Assembly (NCBI GenBank): GCA_036362985.1 | Contig: JAYGXS010000001.1 | Coordinates: forward strand, 75,582,319 to 75,646,318 | DNA: 64,000 nt | DNA from: Ligula intestinalis | Lineage: Eukaryota > Platyhelminthes > Cestoda > Diphyllobothriidea > Diphyllobothriidae | Direction of reading: 5' to 3' | Shown here: piece after piece, positions 23,223 through 34,479 of the stretch | Position numbering within the stretch: position 1 is the first letter of the stretch | Layout: each line of letters begins with the position of its first letter | Program-made: the position numbers and the translations under genes | The notes under the pieces: generated by a model | What the model was told of the DNA's origin: nothing | Database searches by the model: none | The model's input: only the letters and a program-made list of their open reading frames with translations

Positions 23223-23491
23223 CAGGTTTATTGAAATGCTGACGTTCTGGATAGTTTAGTTGGCACACAATTTGTCAAGCGTTAAATACACCGGACAGAA
23301 CAGAAAAGGAAGCGGCGTCCCGTGACCTGCTTGTCGGCCTCAGGCTAAAATGACCATCAAACGAAAAAAATCAAGCAGCCCGAGGCCGGCAAGCAGTTTA
23401 GAGCATGTTACTTCCGTTTATGTAAAACTGAGTGAATTTAACGCTTTGATGACAGGGAGCCAATCAAACCTCAGCATTTCAATAAACCAGT
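23223..23491. mobile_element. Foldback (MITE-like) element, family F
   Basis: Two arms of about 120 bp are inverted around about 28 bp. The outer ends share GGTTTATTGAAATGCTGA with no mismatch. The inner ends share CTTG(T/C)CGGCCTC(A/G)GGCT. The middle of the arms (AAGCGTTAAAT) is also kept. There is no coding capacity. The whole 269 bp could fold into one hairpin. No other copy of this family was found here. Confidence 0.7.
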
Positions 23492-24949
23492 TTCGATGAG
23501 TCCTTCTCATTTCTCCAATTATTAGCCCGGATCTTTTCGATAATTTGATTTGATTTAGTCCTCCCACTGAGCACTGTCAAAATCTAGTGGCTCAGGTTCG
23601 GATGAAGATCTTATTTCGAAGGGTGAAGGCTGAATGTTGGACAGGTTAAGAAAGGCCATATTTAAGTTCTCGTGAGCATCAGACGAGCGAAACGGAGGCA
23701 GAGCTAAGTTGTTTGGACAAATTTGATGGAAGCTAAACAGCTTTTTGGGAGCGTTGGGATTGGTTATGCTTGAAAAAAAAAACAAACATCTTCATTTTAA
23801 GATCCCACTTAAAGTGGTCTCCCATGAGGCATCGGGTCTTGGCCCCATCAACAGGGCCAGTAAATGCTTTTCCATCCCAATAACTAAAGTTGAAAGGTAA
23901 AAAATGTCTAAAAGGCTAGCTTGTGTCCAACACTTTGCTTTGCTGCCGGTGCGGTGGAAACAAATGCCATGCTACCGTAACTGGAACAAATCCCAAGAAA
24001 GACTTAGTTCAGGTGTGTAAAAAGAGCGCTAGTGAGGCTATCAAAACACCGGAGTGTTTCACGTAAAAAGACACACGCGAAGGGTGTCGAAAGTCACGCG
24101 ACCCACTGTACGCGCACGTAATTTTCCCAAACCGTACGCCCCCGCACGTATTCAGTTTTTAAGTTAAGTTGCGAAGGCTCAACGCCCAATTCCGTGCTCA
24201 CAAGGCCGACCAATCAGGAGATGCAAAGTGAACACTGCTAACTGTCGGAAGTACGGCACTCAGGATAGCGCGGAAGAAGTAGTTTTTACACACAGTCATT
24301 GCGAAGGGGCGGTGATTAAATCGATGTTCCACCCTCTTGTTTTCTTTCTCATACCGTAACAGGGAAGAAGCTGTTCCGGCTGCTTTAGGAATGCTAAACT
24401 ACACCCTTCACGAAATATCTGCATTGAGGCACAAGGCTCCTGCCTGGAGGTACTGACTGACTGAATTAACGAATCTTGTTTTTGTCAAAAATCAAAGTTA
24501 TGTTAGTTAGGAATCTGAACTAAGAAGAAGGTATCCGCCTATGGGTCGACTCCTTAGCACTTTGATTTCCTTCACCCGAAACGTGAAATCACAGACTTTC
24601 AATATGTCATTAGACGCTTCATCTGAGACACGCTGAAGGAGAAAATAGTGCCTTCTCAGGGGATTATGAAGTTTGATACTGAAAAGCAACTCTTGCCTGC
24701 TCCATTAATAATAGTCAAACACGAATGGCTAGAAGATTATTAAAAAAAGTATTTTGAATCACATCCCAGTAATGACTGCTTTTAACTGAAATCAAAAGTC
24801 GCCCTCTTTCTCACAGTAGGGAATATCAGTAATTCACTCTCGATCTGACTTACTTGTATATTTTGAGATGGGTAACGGCCAGACGTGTGATCCCATCTAG
24901 TCGTTGTTTTAGACTTAAGGTAACTCCCTGCCCTCTCACTCAGTTCGCG
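23492..24949. other. Non-coding stretch, nothing recognised
   Basis: Only short unrecognised frames. Confidence 0.5.
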
Positions 24950-25270
24950 TCTAGTCTCCCGCCAGGGTTACCATTGGGATTAGCGTTTGGCATAGGGGGA
25001 GGGTTAGACTTAGTAATTATATTCTTTAAGTACAGTGATGATACCCATGCAAGCATTCAGGAAGTCAAGTTAAGCGAACGAATGTTTTCGACTAATCAAT
25101 CAGCAGGCTTTCGTTAACCCAACCCTCCCTTATATTACTGTATTGCCTGATGATAAATTAATCGAAAACGTGCATTCGCCTAACTTGACTTCCTGAATCT
25201 TTAGTGATTAGAGTTATGGGTTAGGGACAGAGGTTAGGGTTAGAGTGTACGGTTCGGGGTTAGGCTACCA
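24950..25270. repeat. TTAGGG-like tract interrupted by a family A element
   Basis: Degenerate GGGTTA/GGGATTAG units lie on both sides (24964-25012 and 25203-25263) of a 144-bp family A element. The element probably inserted into a pre-existing TTAGGG-like, family T-type tract. Confidence 0.45.
25055..25198. mobile_element. Family A element, short internally deleted form
   Basis: The ends are near-perfect inverted repeats: ATTCAGGAAGTCAAGTTA is identical in both arms for 18 bases, and similarity continues through GCGAA and GTTTTCGA to CAGCAGGC / CATCAGGC. The right side also keeps the AATATAAGGGAGGGTTGGG inner-arm motif seen at 3.1-3.85 kb. The element is thus nearly all terminal repeat and lacks the ~575-bp core of the long form. 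Confidence 0.8.
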
Positions 25271-27319
25271 ATTTCGCTAATTTCAGGTAGAGCTTCAGTC
25301 ACGGATATCACGAGGGTCGTATTCAACGATACGTTCTCCTTAGTTTCTCCTTCAACTGGCCATCATGAGATGGGGTCGATTCCTTTGGAATTTCTGACCA
25401 TTGCCCTCGGTTTTAGTTCCCCCCATTTACAGCTCCTAATTTTCGGTACTGCAAATTGCGCATTCACATTTTGACGCTTTAGTGGTTTATTTAAACAAGT
25501 GGATGCCCTATATATACTTTTATATTTTGCTTTCAAAAAAGGTCATGCGTTAGTTTTGTTCACGCCACCCATAAAACTCATATTACCACCATTTCCATAT
25601 CAAAGGAGTCCTTGCTTCTCGTTTTCTGAAGGGGCTACATGTTCGATCGTTATCGATGAAGACTTGTAGTCAGCCACACAGACGTTTTCGAGAAAAGAGA
25701 AGGTAATTATTTCTCTCAAGCTCGCAATTCGTTAGTAAAGGACTGCTTACAACACCTCCCTGAGCCCCAGTTCTTTTGGGTCATTTTGGGGGCCAAGTGC
25801 ACGTGAATATCTCCAAAATACACAGCCGATGTGAATAAGCCTGTTCATGTGTAGAATGTTTCTCTCCTCAATTTTAGATTAGATTCCGATGGTTGGCAGT
25901 TGTGATCGCTTGAAAAGATTCACCCCAACATCAAGGAGCTCCCTCGAAGCGGAAGTGATGAGGTCTCCCTGTCACCTAGTAATGAGTTATATCTGAAACC
26001 GGAAGAACAGCAAACTAGTAGTGGTGGCTGCACTTCAGAAAAGCAACTGGTCTCACTCAGTCGGTGACTTTCCTAATTATTATTTAAAAGGCATACAACT
26101 CACAGTTCATTTTCTCCCTGCCGTGACCGAAACTCTACAAAATCAGCATGCTAGCCCTGCCAAAGGCTTAAATAATGCTAAGTAGTGTGGCCACCGTGTC
26201 AGTTACGGGACAAAAGCACGCGGCAATAATGCCTGCTTATAACTGTCACTCAAACTGCTACTTCAACCGAACTGCGCTAGTAAAGACCGTAAAAGAGGTA
26301 AAATAAGAAGTTCTTTCAACAGATCTAGAAGGGTGGACAAGAGGAAAACAGGCCTTAGAATTCTTCTTGATGGAAACGTCACACATTCAGGATTCAGCGA
26401 TTGTGAAGTGAATGCGTGCTCAGTCCAAAGGTCAAGCAGAAAGTGTGTGAATTTCTCTTCACAACAGATGCAACATGCGGACTCAGAGAATATCCGCCAC
26501 TGATGTGGTTTAATCGATTATGCTTCATCCTTACTCTCATCTCCGATTTTAAATACAAAATACTATACATTCGGGCGGAAATACAGTCGGTTAACCACAT
26601 CTCAGACTCAAATGGATCGTTTGGGAGCTCATTTGACCTGAATACCAAATGCTGGAAAGTTTCCAACTCGGCTAAAGACCTTACTGATGCGGGTAACTCG
26701 ATGCGTGGGTGGTGAATTTCAATCGCATAACTAACTCTACCGTTTTCCGTGCTAATTTGTAAAAAATTGACCGAGAATTTGTGAAGAGCCGACTAAAATC
26801 GGGGCCTACCTTCGGAGTTGTGATTATGGTCCAGATAAGAGGCCATCGTGTAAGTAAGAAGAAAGGTTGTAGTCGCCGCTAGCGCTACCTAGAACCCATG
26901 ATCAGTCGCATGTGAATGTCCGCTGCATGCTGACTCATCGGCCCCGCTGCCGCTGACGTCATGTCTTTGGGACCAGGCGCGCCTTGCGTTCTCGTCGTGA
27001 CCTCAGACCGTCTAATGAAACGCCCGCTTTACTAGACTAGCTTCATTAGTAGGTTGGTCTCAACATTTCTGGACAGACCTCACTGCGATGGCTGCTGCTA
27101 GACATCACTTAAAAAGTAGCCCGCCTCGCTGCTGGACGCGCGCTTCGATAGTCAAATATATTACAAGCTACGACTAAAAAGGCCAATTATGTATTAGGGG
27201 TTGGACCACTTTATTAAATATCACATAACCCTACTGAGGTACTGAAAAAACAACCGAAAGGCAAACACGCCTGACCTCAGATGAACGATACAATACCTAT
27301 CGCAGGGGAATAAGTAAGT
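25271..27319. other. Non-coding stretch, nothing recognised
   Basis: Two overlapping opposite-strand frames of 90-99 residues (26394-26715) are unrecognised. Confidence 0.5.
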
Positions 27320-27740
27320 TAAACCCTAGCAACTGCGATCTTCAGGCCATGGTTACTTAGTAGAGAAAAAGTCAGTGGAGGCCAGAATAGTAGTTTATTG
27401 TGTACACAGATGAACGAAGAATAAGCAGTAAGAAGGTTGACTACGGAGAACACATCCTTCTGCTGAAGCGGTGTGATCCGAAGTGTGGAAATAGTTAAAA
27501 GGTCCCAGAACGAGAATTGGGTGAGCTAGCTTCAGGATGCTGATTGGCCCGACCAGTGTGGAGTGCATGTGTGGGCCCCAGCCGCCCGAGGGCAATGGTT
27601 ACATCTTGCATGCGGACATTGGCCATCGCGCTGGGCTGAGAGACTGGGCGGCCAAGATTGGCCCGCGAGACCACGTCTATGGCATCTCGCGTTTGGAGGA
27701 GGTGGGCTGTAGCACCGCTACATACCCACCCTAGTCTGCT
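27320..27740 (+). repeat. Dispersed repeat R2, copy a
   Basis: Shares TTGCGATCTTCAGGCC-like sequence with 48.9 kb (here CTGCGATCTTCAGGCC). It also shares AGTTTATTGTGTACA, GAAGGTTGAC and, at the 3' end, CTCGC(G/A)TTTGGAG...GGTGGGCTGTAG with 32.3-33.06 kb. Its type is unknown. Confidence 0.55.
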
Positions 27741-28000
27741 TGCACACCAAGTGACCGGAGTAATGGGGCTAGGCAGATTCAGATCACCCCAGTAGATGTG
27801 TGTGTTGTATGTTTGTCGGTTTTACTTCCATCCTGGGAAGGGGTGGGAAAGAACTCGAACTCGGGAACGCGACTTTCTGATGATTGCCTTTGGGTATAGT
27901 GTGCCAAGTCAGTATTGAAGTAACTACGTTCTTTCTGACAAGAATTGGCGGACCGAAAAAGTTGAAATGCTAACTTGACTCAACAATATATTTTCCGTCA
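27741..28000. other. Non-coding stretch, nothing recognised
   Basis: Short spacer between R2 and a family T element. Confidence 0.5.
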
Positions 28001-28252
28001 CTTGGAAGGACACTGTAATAAGAATGCTCCCACGTAATAAGGATGTTATTGCGCAAAATTCCAGGCAGGGTATATATCCCCGCGCCTAACCACTAAACAC
28101 AAAACTAACCCAATCAAAACCTTAATCTTAACCCTAATAATGAGCTTAAACTTAACGATAACGCTAACCTTAGCCCTGCCCTGTATGGCTGTGGGATTTA
28201 GTGCAAGTCCACCTTTATTACAAGGGGAGCCCTTTCCCATGTCCTATCCAGC
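28001..28252. mobile_element. Small TIR element with TTAGGG-like core, family T
   Basis: The arms are about 65 bp. Left: GGAAGGACAC, then GTAATAAGGATG and TTGCGCAAAATTCCA. Inverted right: GGATAGGACATG, then GTAATAAAGGTG and TTGCACTAAATCCCA. The core (28080-28175) is degenerate CCCTAA units. It has no coding capacity. Confidence 0.7.
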
Positions 28253-28469
28253 ACTCTGCGTTAGGATCTGGTAGGTATTTCAAGAGTCTCAGATACCCCG
28301 ACAATAGAAACTGAGGTATTTTTGGGCATTGGATTTTTAGAACTAATATTTTGTTTCGTTTGTTTTGAAATTGTTATAAAAATATGGTGCATCATTAAGG
28401 CATAGTGAAGAGTGTCAAAGACGTTATAACGTACTCCCGACGTAGGTACTAGCCAAAAGCTCAAACACA

Positions 28470-28600
28470 TGTTTCACTGATGTTTCTGCAGCTAAATGAC
28501 GCAACAAAGAGAGGTTCGACTCCTCAGTAAATCTCCCAGCCTTCGCTATGCGGCTTCTGGTATATGAACCCCAGAGAATAATCAGGAGAATATTTGCAGC
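28470..28600. repeat. Dispersed repeat R3, copy 1
   Basis: Shares CTATGCGG(C/T)TT(C/T)TGGTATAT(G/A)AAC with 54.43 kb, with looser similarity upstream (CCTCAG...TCTCCCAGC / TCCTCCAGC). Identity is unknown. Confidence 0.5.
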
Positions 28601-29810
28601 GATTATTAAATGCATAACATGGCGTTAAGTGACCAGAACGTGACCTTTTTGGACCAGATCCGAAATTTAAATGCATTTTGAGGTAGTACTTATTTCGGTA
28701 GCACAGTATACCGTCTTTGTCACATATAATGCATACTAATTGCAGTACTACTTGTTTATAGCAAAGACGTTACGTGGTCATTTCACAGTAGTTGATTGTC
28801 ATTAGCTCAGATGTTCTGCTCAATTAACATCATGTCCTGCACTCCAAAATTTCTCAAATTATTCCCCCAATAGGGAAGATTATTTCACCACAAAACTTGC
28901 CTACTGAAATAAAACTCGTGAAGCCAAACTGCTTGCGAAGATAATAGGGAAAAACAGGATAAATTTAGACCTACCGTTGGTACTGCATGCTTTTTAGGTT
29001 CTACTACCTAGTATGGCTTTTCTCAAGGGACGACCCAACCTGTACCGAAATTCCGCTGTGCAGCCTATTTTCTTTCTGCCTATGTCTAAATTTAGCCGGT
29101 TTGAGAAGAAGGCAGCATGCAAAGTGGCCAAAATCTGGAAAAATAAATGGGCTCAGTTAAAGTTACCCTGTTGAATGGACGCAGTGTATATCGGGGTTAA
29201 ACAGAAGCTAGTCTCACAAATTCACAGTGTGGTAGGGTTTTCCAGCTGACTGCCATAGACTGACTCAGCGCCGAAGTATTCAAGAGTGTGAATATCCACA
29301 TGCTCGATGTTGCCCTTGTTTGAAGACGAGGGGTAAGTCAGTCATATTAGCACAGAAAAGAAAACTAGGAAACAGACGGACCTGTTTCCTGAGGAAATCG
29401 ACCCGAATTTTCTGCGAGAGGTACATGTAAAATGCCCTAGAAGAACGCACGGAAAGCACCTTGATCAAAACTCCACTTCACCCAGTAACCTCTAGAGGCA
29501 TTAGTTAAAAACAAGACGCATGATTGGTCGATTTAGCGCAGCTACGTTCATCAGTGGGTGCATGATTTTTCTGGGCTTTTAGCTAGAGCCTGCATTGGGC
29601 GTATGGGCAATTATTCATAATGAATATTCATATGCTCGTGACGGCACATTGACTTCGTGTAAAACCTACGCACTAAGTTCGCTGAAGTTAATAGAATTGC
29701 TCCAAAATATTGATCACTTTTTTGGAAAAACCTAGAAAAGCATAGTTTAAGAAAATTACTCTCCATGTAAAAAAGCAGATCTGGAAATCAAGACGCCAAA
29801 CATAACTCGG
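28601..29810. other. Non-coding stretch, nothing recognised
   Basis: No gene or repeat assigned. Confidence 0.5.
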
Positions 29811-29975
29811 ACACCCACAAAGGTGGTGGAGACTGAGATGACAGTTTATGGCTTAGTAGCCCTTGTCAGCCAGCCATACCTCAACCTCAGGTGGGGATAA
29901 CTAGGGCTTCCAATCGGACTGTTTGGCTAATCAGCGCTAAGTTCAATCATAACCTATTAAGCCACAGATCTCTTC
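29811..29975 (-). mobile_element. S1 SINE, diverged
   Basis: On the minus strand the head ends near 29972 (AGATCTGTGGCTTAATAGG). The body TATGGCTGGCTGACAAGGG and a tail resembling CATAAACTGTCATCTCAGTC follow. The tail matches the other copies with a few changes. Confidence 0.65.
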
Positions 29976-30274
29976 TTTTGCGTTTGTGATCATGAATTGT
30001 AAGGCTGGAATGGTCTATATGTCCCCAACACAATACGGGATAGAAGAGCCTCCCCAAGTACTGCAGATGGCTTTGCGCTAAGTTACAGGAAGGCCAGATA
30101 TTTTCGTGTCATAACAGGTACTTTAAACCGAATCCAGATTTCCCTGAAATAATTCGGTCGTTGAATAAATATCCCAACGCTACAGCAATAAAAGTCAAGT
30201 TGGGTTAGGAATTTAACAGCAAGTTACTGTAGAAACCACAGACCAAAGCCTAGGCAGATATTATTGCCAGCAAA

Positions 30275-30395
30275 TACAAGAGAGACTAAAATAGCCGCTT
30301 CTGGCTCATTTGCTGCCATCACATAGCCAAACCCAACCTCAAGTAGTGCACCACTCGAGACTCGAACCCACGACCTTTTGGTCGATTTGATGGAT
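30275..30395 (-). mobile_element. S1 SINE, 5'-truncated
   Basis: Minus-strand tail AGAAGCGGCTATTTTAGTC, the body, and a B-box-like GTGGGTTCGAGTCTCGAG near 30370. The A-box half of the head is missing or replaced. Confidence 0.65.
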
Positions 30396-30461
30396 TCCAT
30401 ACGTTGCAGTATGCTAAGCGTGTAAATTGATCCAAATGTGATAAAACCCACGGCTCCTGAT

Positions 30462-30593
30462 GGGTTCCTCGTAGCTCTGTCGGCTAAAGAGTTGGCTGTA
30501 CTAAAACCTTCTTCCTGTTGGCATGAGTTCGGATCCCTACGAGGCCACCGAGTTTGACACAACCGGGTCAATAAATTATCGAAATTTGTCAAC
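30462..30593 (+). mobile_element. tRNA-like SINE, family S2
   Basis: It starts CCTCGTAGCTCTGTCGGCTA, which is A-box-like. It has a B-box-like GAGTTCGGATCCCTACGAGG near 30528 and ends in CCGGGTCAATAAATTAT. The layout and 3' end match 60.8-60.94 kb. Confidence 0.65.
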
Positions 30594-32264
30594 CTCCCCC
30601 CTAATAATTGACTTTTTGGTAAAGAAAAAAATGAAATATCCTTTTCTACATTATATTAAGGGGTATAAATTTCATCCCTGTTGCAAGTTTTCAAGTGGTT
30701 ACTTGTACCAGTCAAGCCAATGATAAGATGGGAAATTACCAATTAGCTTCGCTTAATGCTTCAACGAAGAACTGGCGGTTTCGTTAGGGATCGTAGTATC
30801 TGTTTTCACGTATCTTCTTTTGCATGGCTTCTACAATTCTTCTAAATTTCGAGATATTTGTGCAAGACTACGAACGACCAGGCTTTGCAGAGAAGATCGG
30901 AGCACTTAACGTTTGCGAAGCTCGTAGTGCGCAGTTGCTGCTTTCCAAGCATAAACAAGATACACGGCTGCTTTTAATTCGGATATTGTCTCCTAGCAGA
31001 TTTCCATTCTTGCCTTACAACAGCAGCCATGCAGGCTTCTTCTGTGTCTAAGGCTCTCACCGGCTTACGCGGGAACCGGATTTCGCTGGTTTGAAGCCAC
31101 GACACTAAGCGTACCCCCTAAAGCACCCTCTACATAACTTTGAACGCGCCTTGCGAGAATAACCCGCAAGCTTTAGTAGTTAACCACTCTCACCATCCCC
31201 TCACCTTCCAGAATATCTAAACTTTAGTAATCTTTTCCCCTTCCTTACAGAGTACCTTATTTCATGCTAAAGTTGACATATAATAGCGCTTGTACTGCCC
31301 AAGAGTGCACTTTGTTCCGAACTGTCTGGACTGAAGTACAGCTGTTCACAATCGCGATGAACTTCGGAGTTTTTATTGCCACGTGAATGCTGAACCCGTT
31401 ATCAGTTAAGGACAGGACCTGACAAACGCTTAGGGCTTTCAGTTTCACGTCATCTTGCGAATTCATATGACACACAGCTGTTTTCCGACTTTAATGCTTT
31501 TCTGATAGATACTTTACGGTCACCCAGTGCAAATGCCTTTTTTTTTTACAAATTCTCTCGATTCGTGCTTACTTTTCAAGCACTAGCACTAGTTGAGGCA
31601 AAAAATTGCTGCGAACGCTACTCCCTTGGATTTACCACTTACGGCAATTCCAGCATGGACATTTCAAACAAGGAGATTGTTGACGTTTAACTTTTAACAC
31701 TCTTGCAATTTGTAGGACCCAGCACACTCTCGAGTAAAATAAGCGTCCTCGGACGCTATTGTACCTTATTATGATTGAAGGGTACGACAAATTTAACCGT
31801 GGGTTACAACAACCTCGAACTGATAGGCAACTGTGTAGTGTAAGAAGCAAATTACAGAGCGTTTTCTAAGACGCTTCTTACACTGCTTTGAACGATCTGT
31901 CAAAACTGACGGAGAAGGTGTCCGCGGCTCAAATAGTGATGCAGTAAGGACGCTACTCAGTTGGGTTTGCGTTCGAACGTCAGATCGTCGCGAAGCTGGC
32001 TTGGAGTACGCCTGACTAGCAACAGAGTGTACATCGTACGTGGCTATTCAGGCGAACTTGTTCCTGCCAGTTTTGAACACTGTACCTGACAATAGTAGGA
32101 AGTAGGATGTCATGTTTGGTGATGCGACCGCGCGATGCTATAAACAGCGGAAGAGCCGAATCCAGAGCAGCATCCGCCACCTTCTACAATTCTGAAAGGG
32201 CATCGCAGGGCTTTGAGTTAATAGAGGGTACCCTTGCTTCTGCGATTTTCAGACTAGTTTCCTT
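30594..32264. other. Non-coding stretch, nothing recognised
   Basis: No gene seen. Short unrecognised frames only. Confidence 0.5.
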
Positions 32265-33060
32265 GTGGGAAGGAGAAGAAGTGCCAGGGCAGAATGAAAG
32301 GAATAGTTTATTCCGTACAGAAGAATTTGAGAATAGGTAAGAGGAAGTTGACTGTTAGACCACAAGCCCAATCGCGAGGGGGGCTTGGTCCGAAGTGTCA
32401 GAGCGTAGGCAGCTATCGCAGTGAGATCCTTTAAGAGTCGGCCTGGAGATCATATGTCCTCATGCCTGGTGTGTCGATGGAGGTAGAGTCATTACAAACG
32501 CTTGACGCCAAGCTTACTCTGTATCGTGACCTAATATCGGAAATTAACGCTAAAACAGGACTCGGCCCGCATCTAGGAGTTAAGGCTACGAAGGTTAATC
32601 CTAACAGCTATTATCATTCAGACCCTGGTCCCTTAGGATATTGGAGAAGTCTTGGGAAGGCAGAGTAGACGGAACAGTGTATTGTTTACAGAAGAGTTAG
32701 GGGAAAGTTGCCAATCCGGCCGGCATGGCTGTTTGGTCGGAGGGCGCATGCGCGTGCGGCCTCCAACCCGTCTCGCTCAGAGCCGATTCCCCCAGTGTTC
32801 TTTTGCGGCCTTCATCGAGAATGGTCGGAAAGGTCCACTTCTGTCTAGATCTCGTGATGGTGATTGGTTGAGCGTGAGACGTACAGGCGCCTGCGCGCAA
32901 GCGGCTGTGGCTGGTGTCAGTAGAGCGACCGACAGACAGACAGGTAAGGACGTCGCGTGATGACTCGGCGCGAGCGAGCCACACTTTGTGTGGCCACGAT
33001 TGTCGTCTCGCATTTGGAGCGGTGGGCTGTAGAACCGCTACACGCACTTGTGGGGCCAAA
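32265..33060 (+). repeat. Dispersed repeat R2, longest copy (b)
   Basis: The 5' part shares TTTATTCCGTACAGAAGAA and GAAGTTGACTGTTAGACC with the 27.3-kb copy. It also shares GAGCGTAGGCAG and a loosely matching AATCGGCC-type stretch with 41.5 kb. A middle part (32579-32720) matches the start of the 460-bp repeats at 16.8 and 17.9 kb (GTAGACGGAACA, TTAGGGGAAAGTTGCCAA). The 3' end matches 27.7 kb (GGTGGGCTGTAG). So R2 and the 460-bp repeats may belong to one composite family. Confidence 0.5.
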
Positions 33061-34146
33061 ATAGTAGTCGCCTTGAAAGTGAGCGCAGAAGAATAAACAA
33101 GGATAACTTAGGCAGCATTCAGATTAAATATCAGAAGGTAAAAATAGAAAACTTTGGAAGATTACTACCATCGCGTCTGACTTTTGGCATCAACATGGCG
33201 TGGGGTGAGCAAAATTCAGCATCTGGACTTCTATAAGGCGGCCGTTGGAATGGTAAGCTCAACCCTCAATAAAAGTTACTTGTATTCAACCAATAAACTG
33301 TATGAATCGATTGGGTTATGCGAAAACGTATTAAGATGAGCCTGCGGTGACCCACGCATGCGTGCACTTTAGATGCCCATATTGCAGCACTTGTATGCTT
33401 TATCCTTGGTCAGACATGCGTTAATGTCAGGACAACTCACTTTGTTGAGAGTTCGCCTGAGGATGCCGTGTTATTTTTGCTTGGTTCGCATAAATAACAG
33501 CCACCCACGTAAACTAGTTAACGCACAGATAGAGAGGAATGTTGCCCTGACTCGCTTACACCGAGAAACACATGGTTTAGTTTAATCGAGCACTTGCTTC
33601 TCGCGCCACCAGATGGTGGCCATTTTTAGGTGTTCGTCACCACGAGCAAGCTGAGTTCACGACTTCGGTTTCTCCGACTGTGGTCACGTACTTTGACCTG
33701 AGGTCGCCAGTTTTGCATTGAAAAACTGCCATCGTGTAGGTAGCGCTTGACGAGCTGTCGCGAAAATGGTGCATCTCTCATTCAAGTGGCCCAGGGATAT
33801 TAAGAGGTATGGGGACAGATGCGAGAAAACTGAAGAGGTTGCCTAATTTTAATCTAGCAGGATGCAGATACCGAACAGTAAAAGATGGGTAAAAAATAGC
33901 TATCATCAATGATTGCCACCATAATCTGCCCAAAATTTTAAAGCAATGGTAGATATCTAAGTTCTCATCTGACCCCCTACTGGACTCCAGATCTTAATCT
34001 TACCAACTACGCACGCACTCCACTGTCTCGCTAGTTACATCGAAGTTAACGACTGTTTATTGCTTCGAGCAAAGTACTGCCTCTCCTTTTAACACGGATC
34101 CTATCCATGTAGAGGAACATTATGCAGTAAAGAGTGATGATATAGT
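33061..34146. other. Non-coding stretch, nothing recognised
   Basis: A short palindrome (CCACCAGATGGTGG, near 33606) is the only structure noted. Confidence 0.5.
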
Positions 34147-34479
34147 CCCTTAAGCAGGACATCAGAGCAGGAACTTCTTGCAATATAGGTAGTTTTACGC
34201 GAAATCGCGGGAAAGTAGAATGAAGTTTAAGGCTAGGGTTAACGATGTGGTTATGGTCGGTTTTGGGTTGGGTTGATTGTTAGAATTATATTAAGGGTTA
34301 AGGTTAAGGCTGGTTTTATTTACATGGGTGGGGTTTAGGTAGAGTTAGGATTAGGACTGCGACGTAGGTTTACGTTAGGACTGATGCTAGGGTTAGAACA
34401 TAGGCATATAAACTTCACAAAATTATGCACAAGGCCACATTTATAACACGGCCTTCCCATTCCCGTGTCCTATTTAGGG
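34147..34479. mobile_element. Small TIR element with TTAGGG-like core, family T (reference copy)
   Basis: Left end CCCTTAAGCAGGACATC; inverted right end CCCTAAATAGGACACGGG. Imperfect similarity extends about 60 bp inward. The interior 34229-34397 is dense in GGGTTA, AGGGTTAAGG and TTAGGATTAGG units. Length is 333 bp with no coding capacity. Confidence 0.7.
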
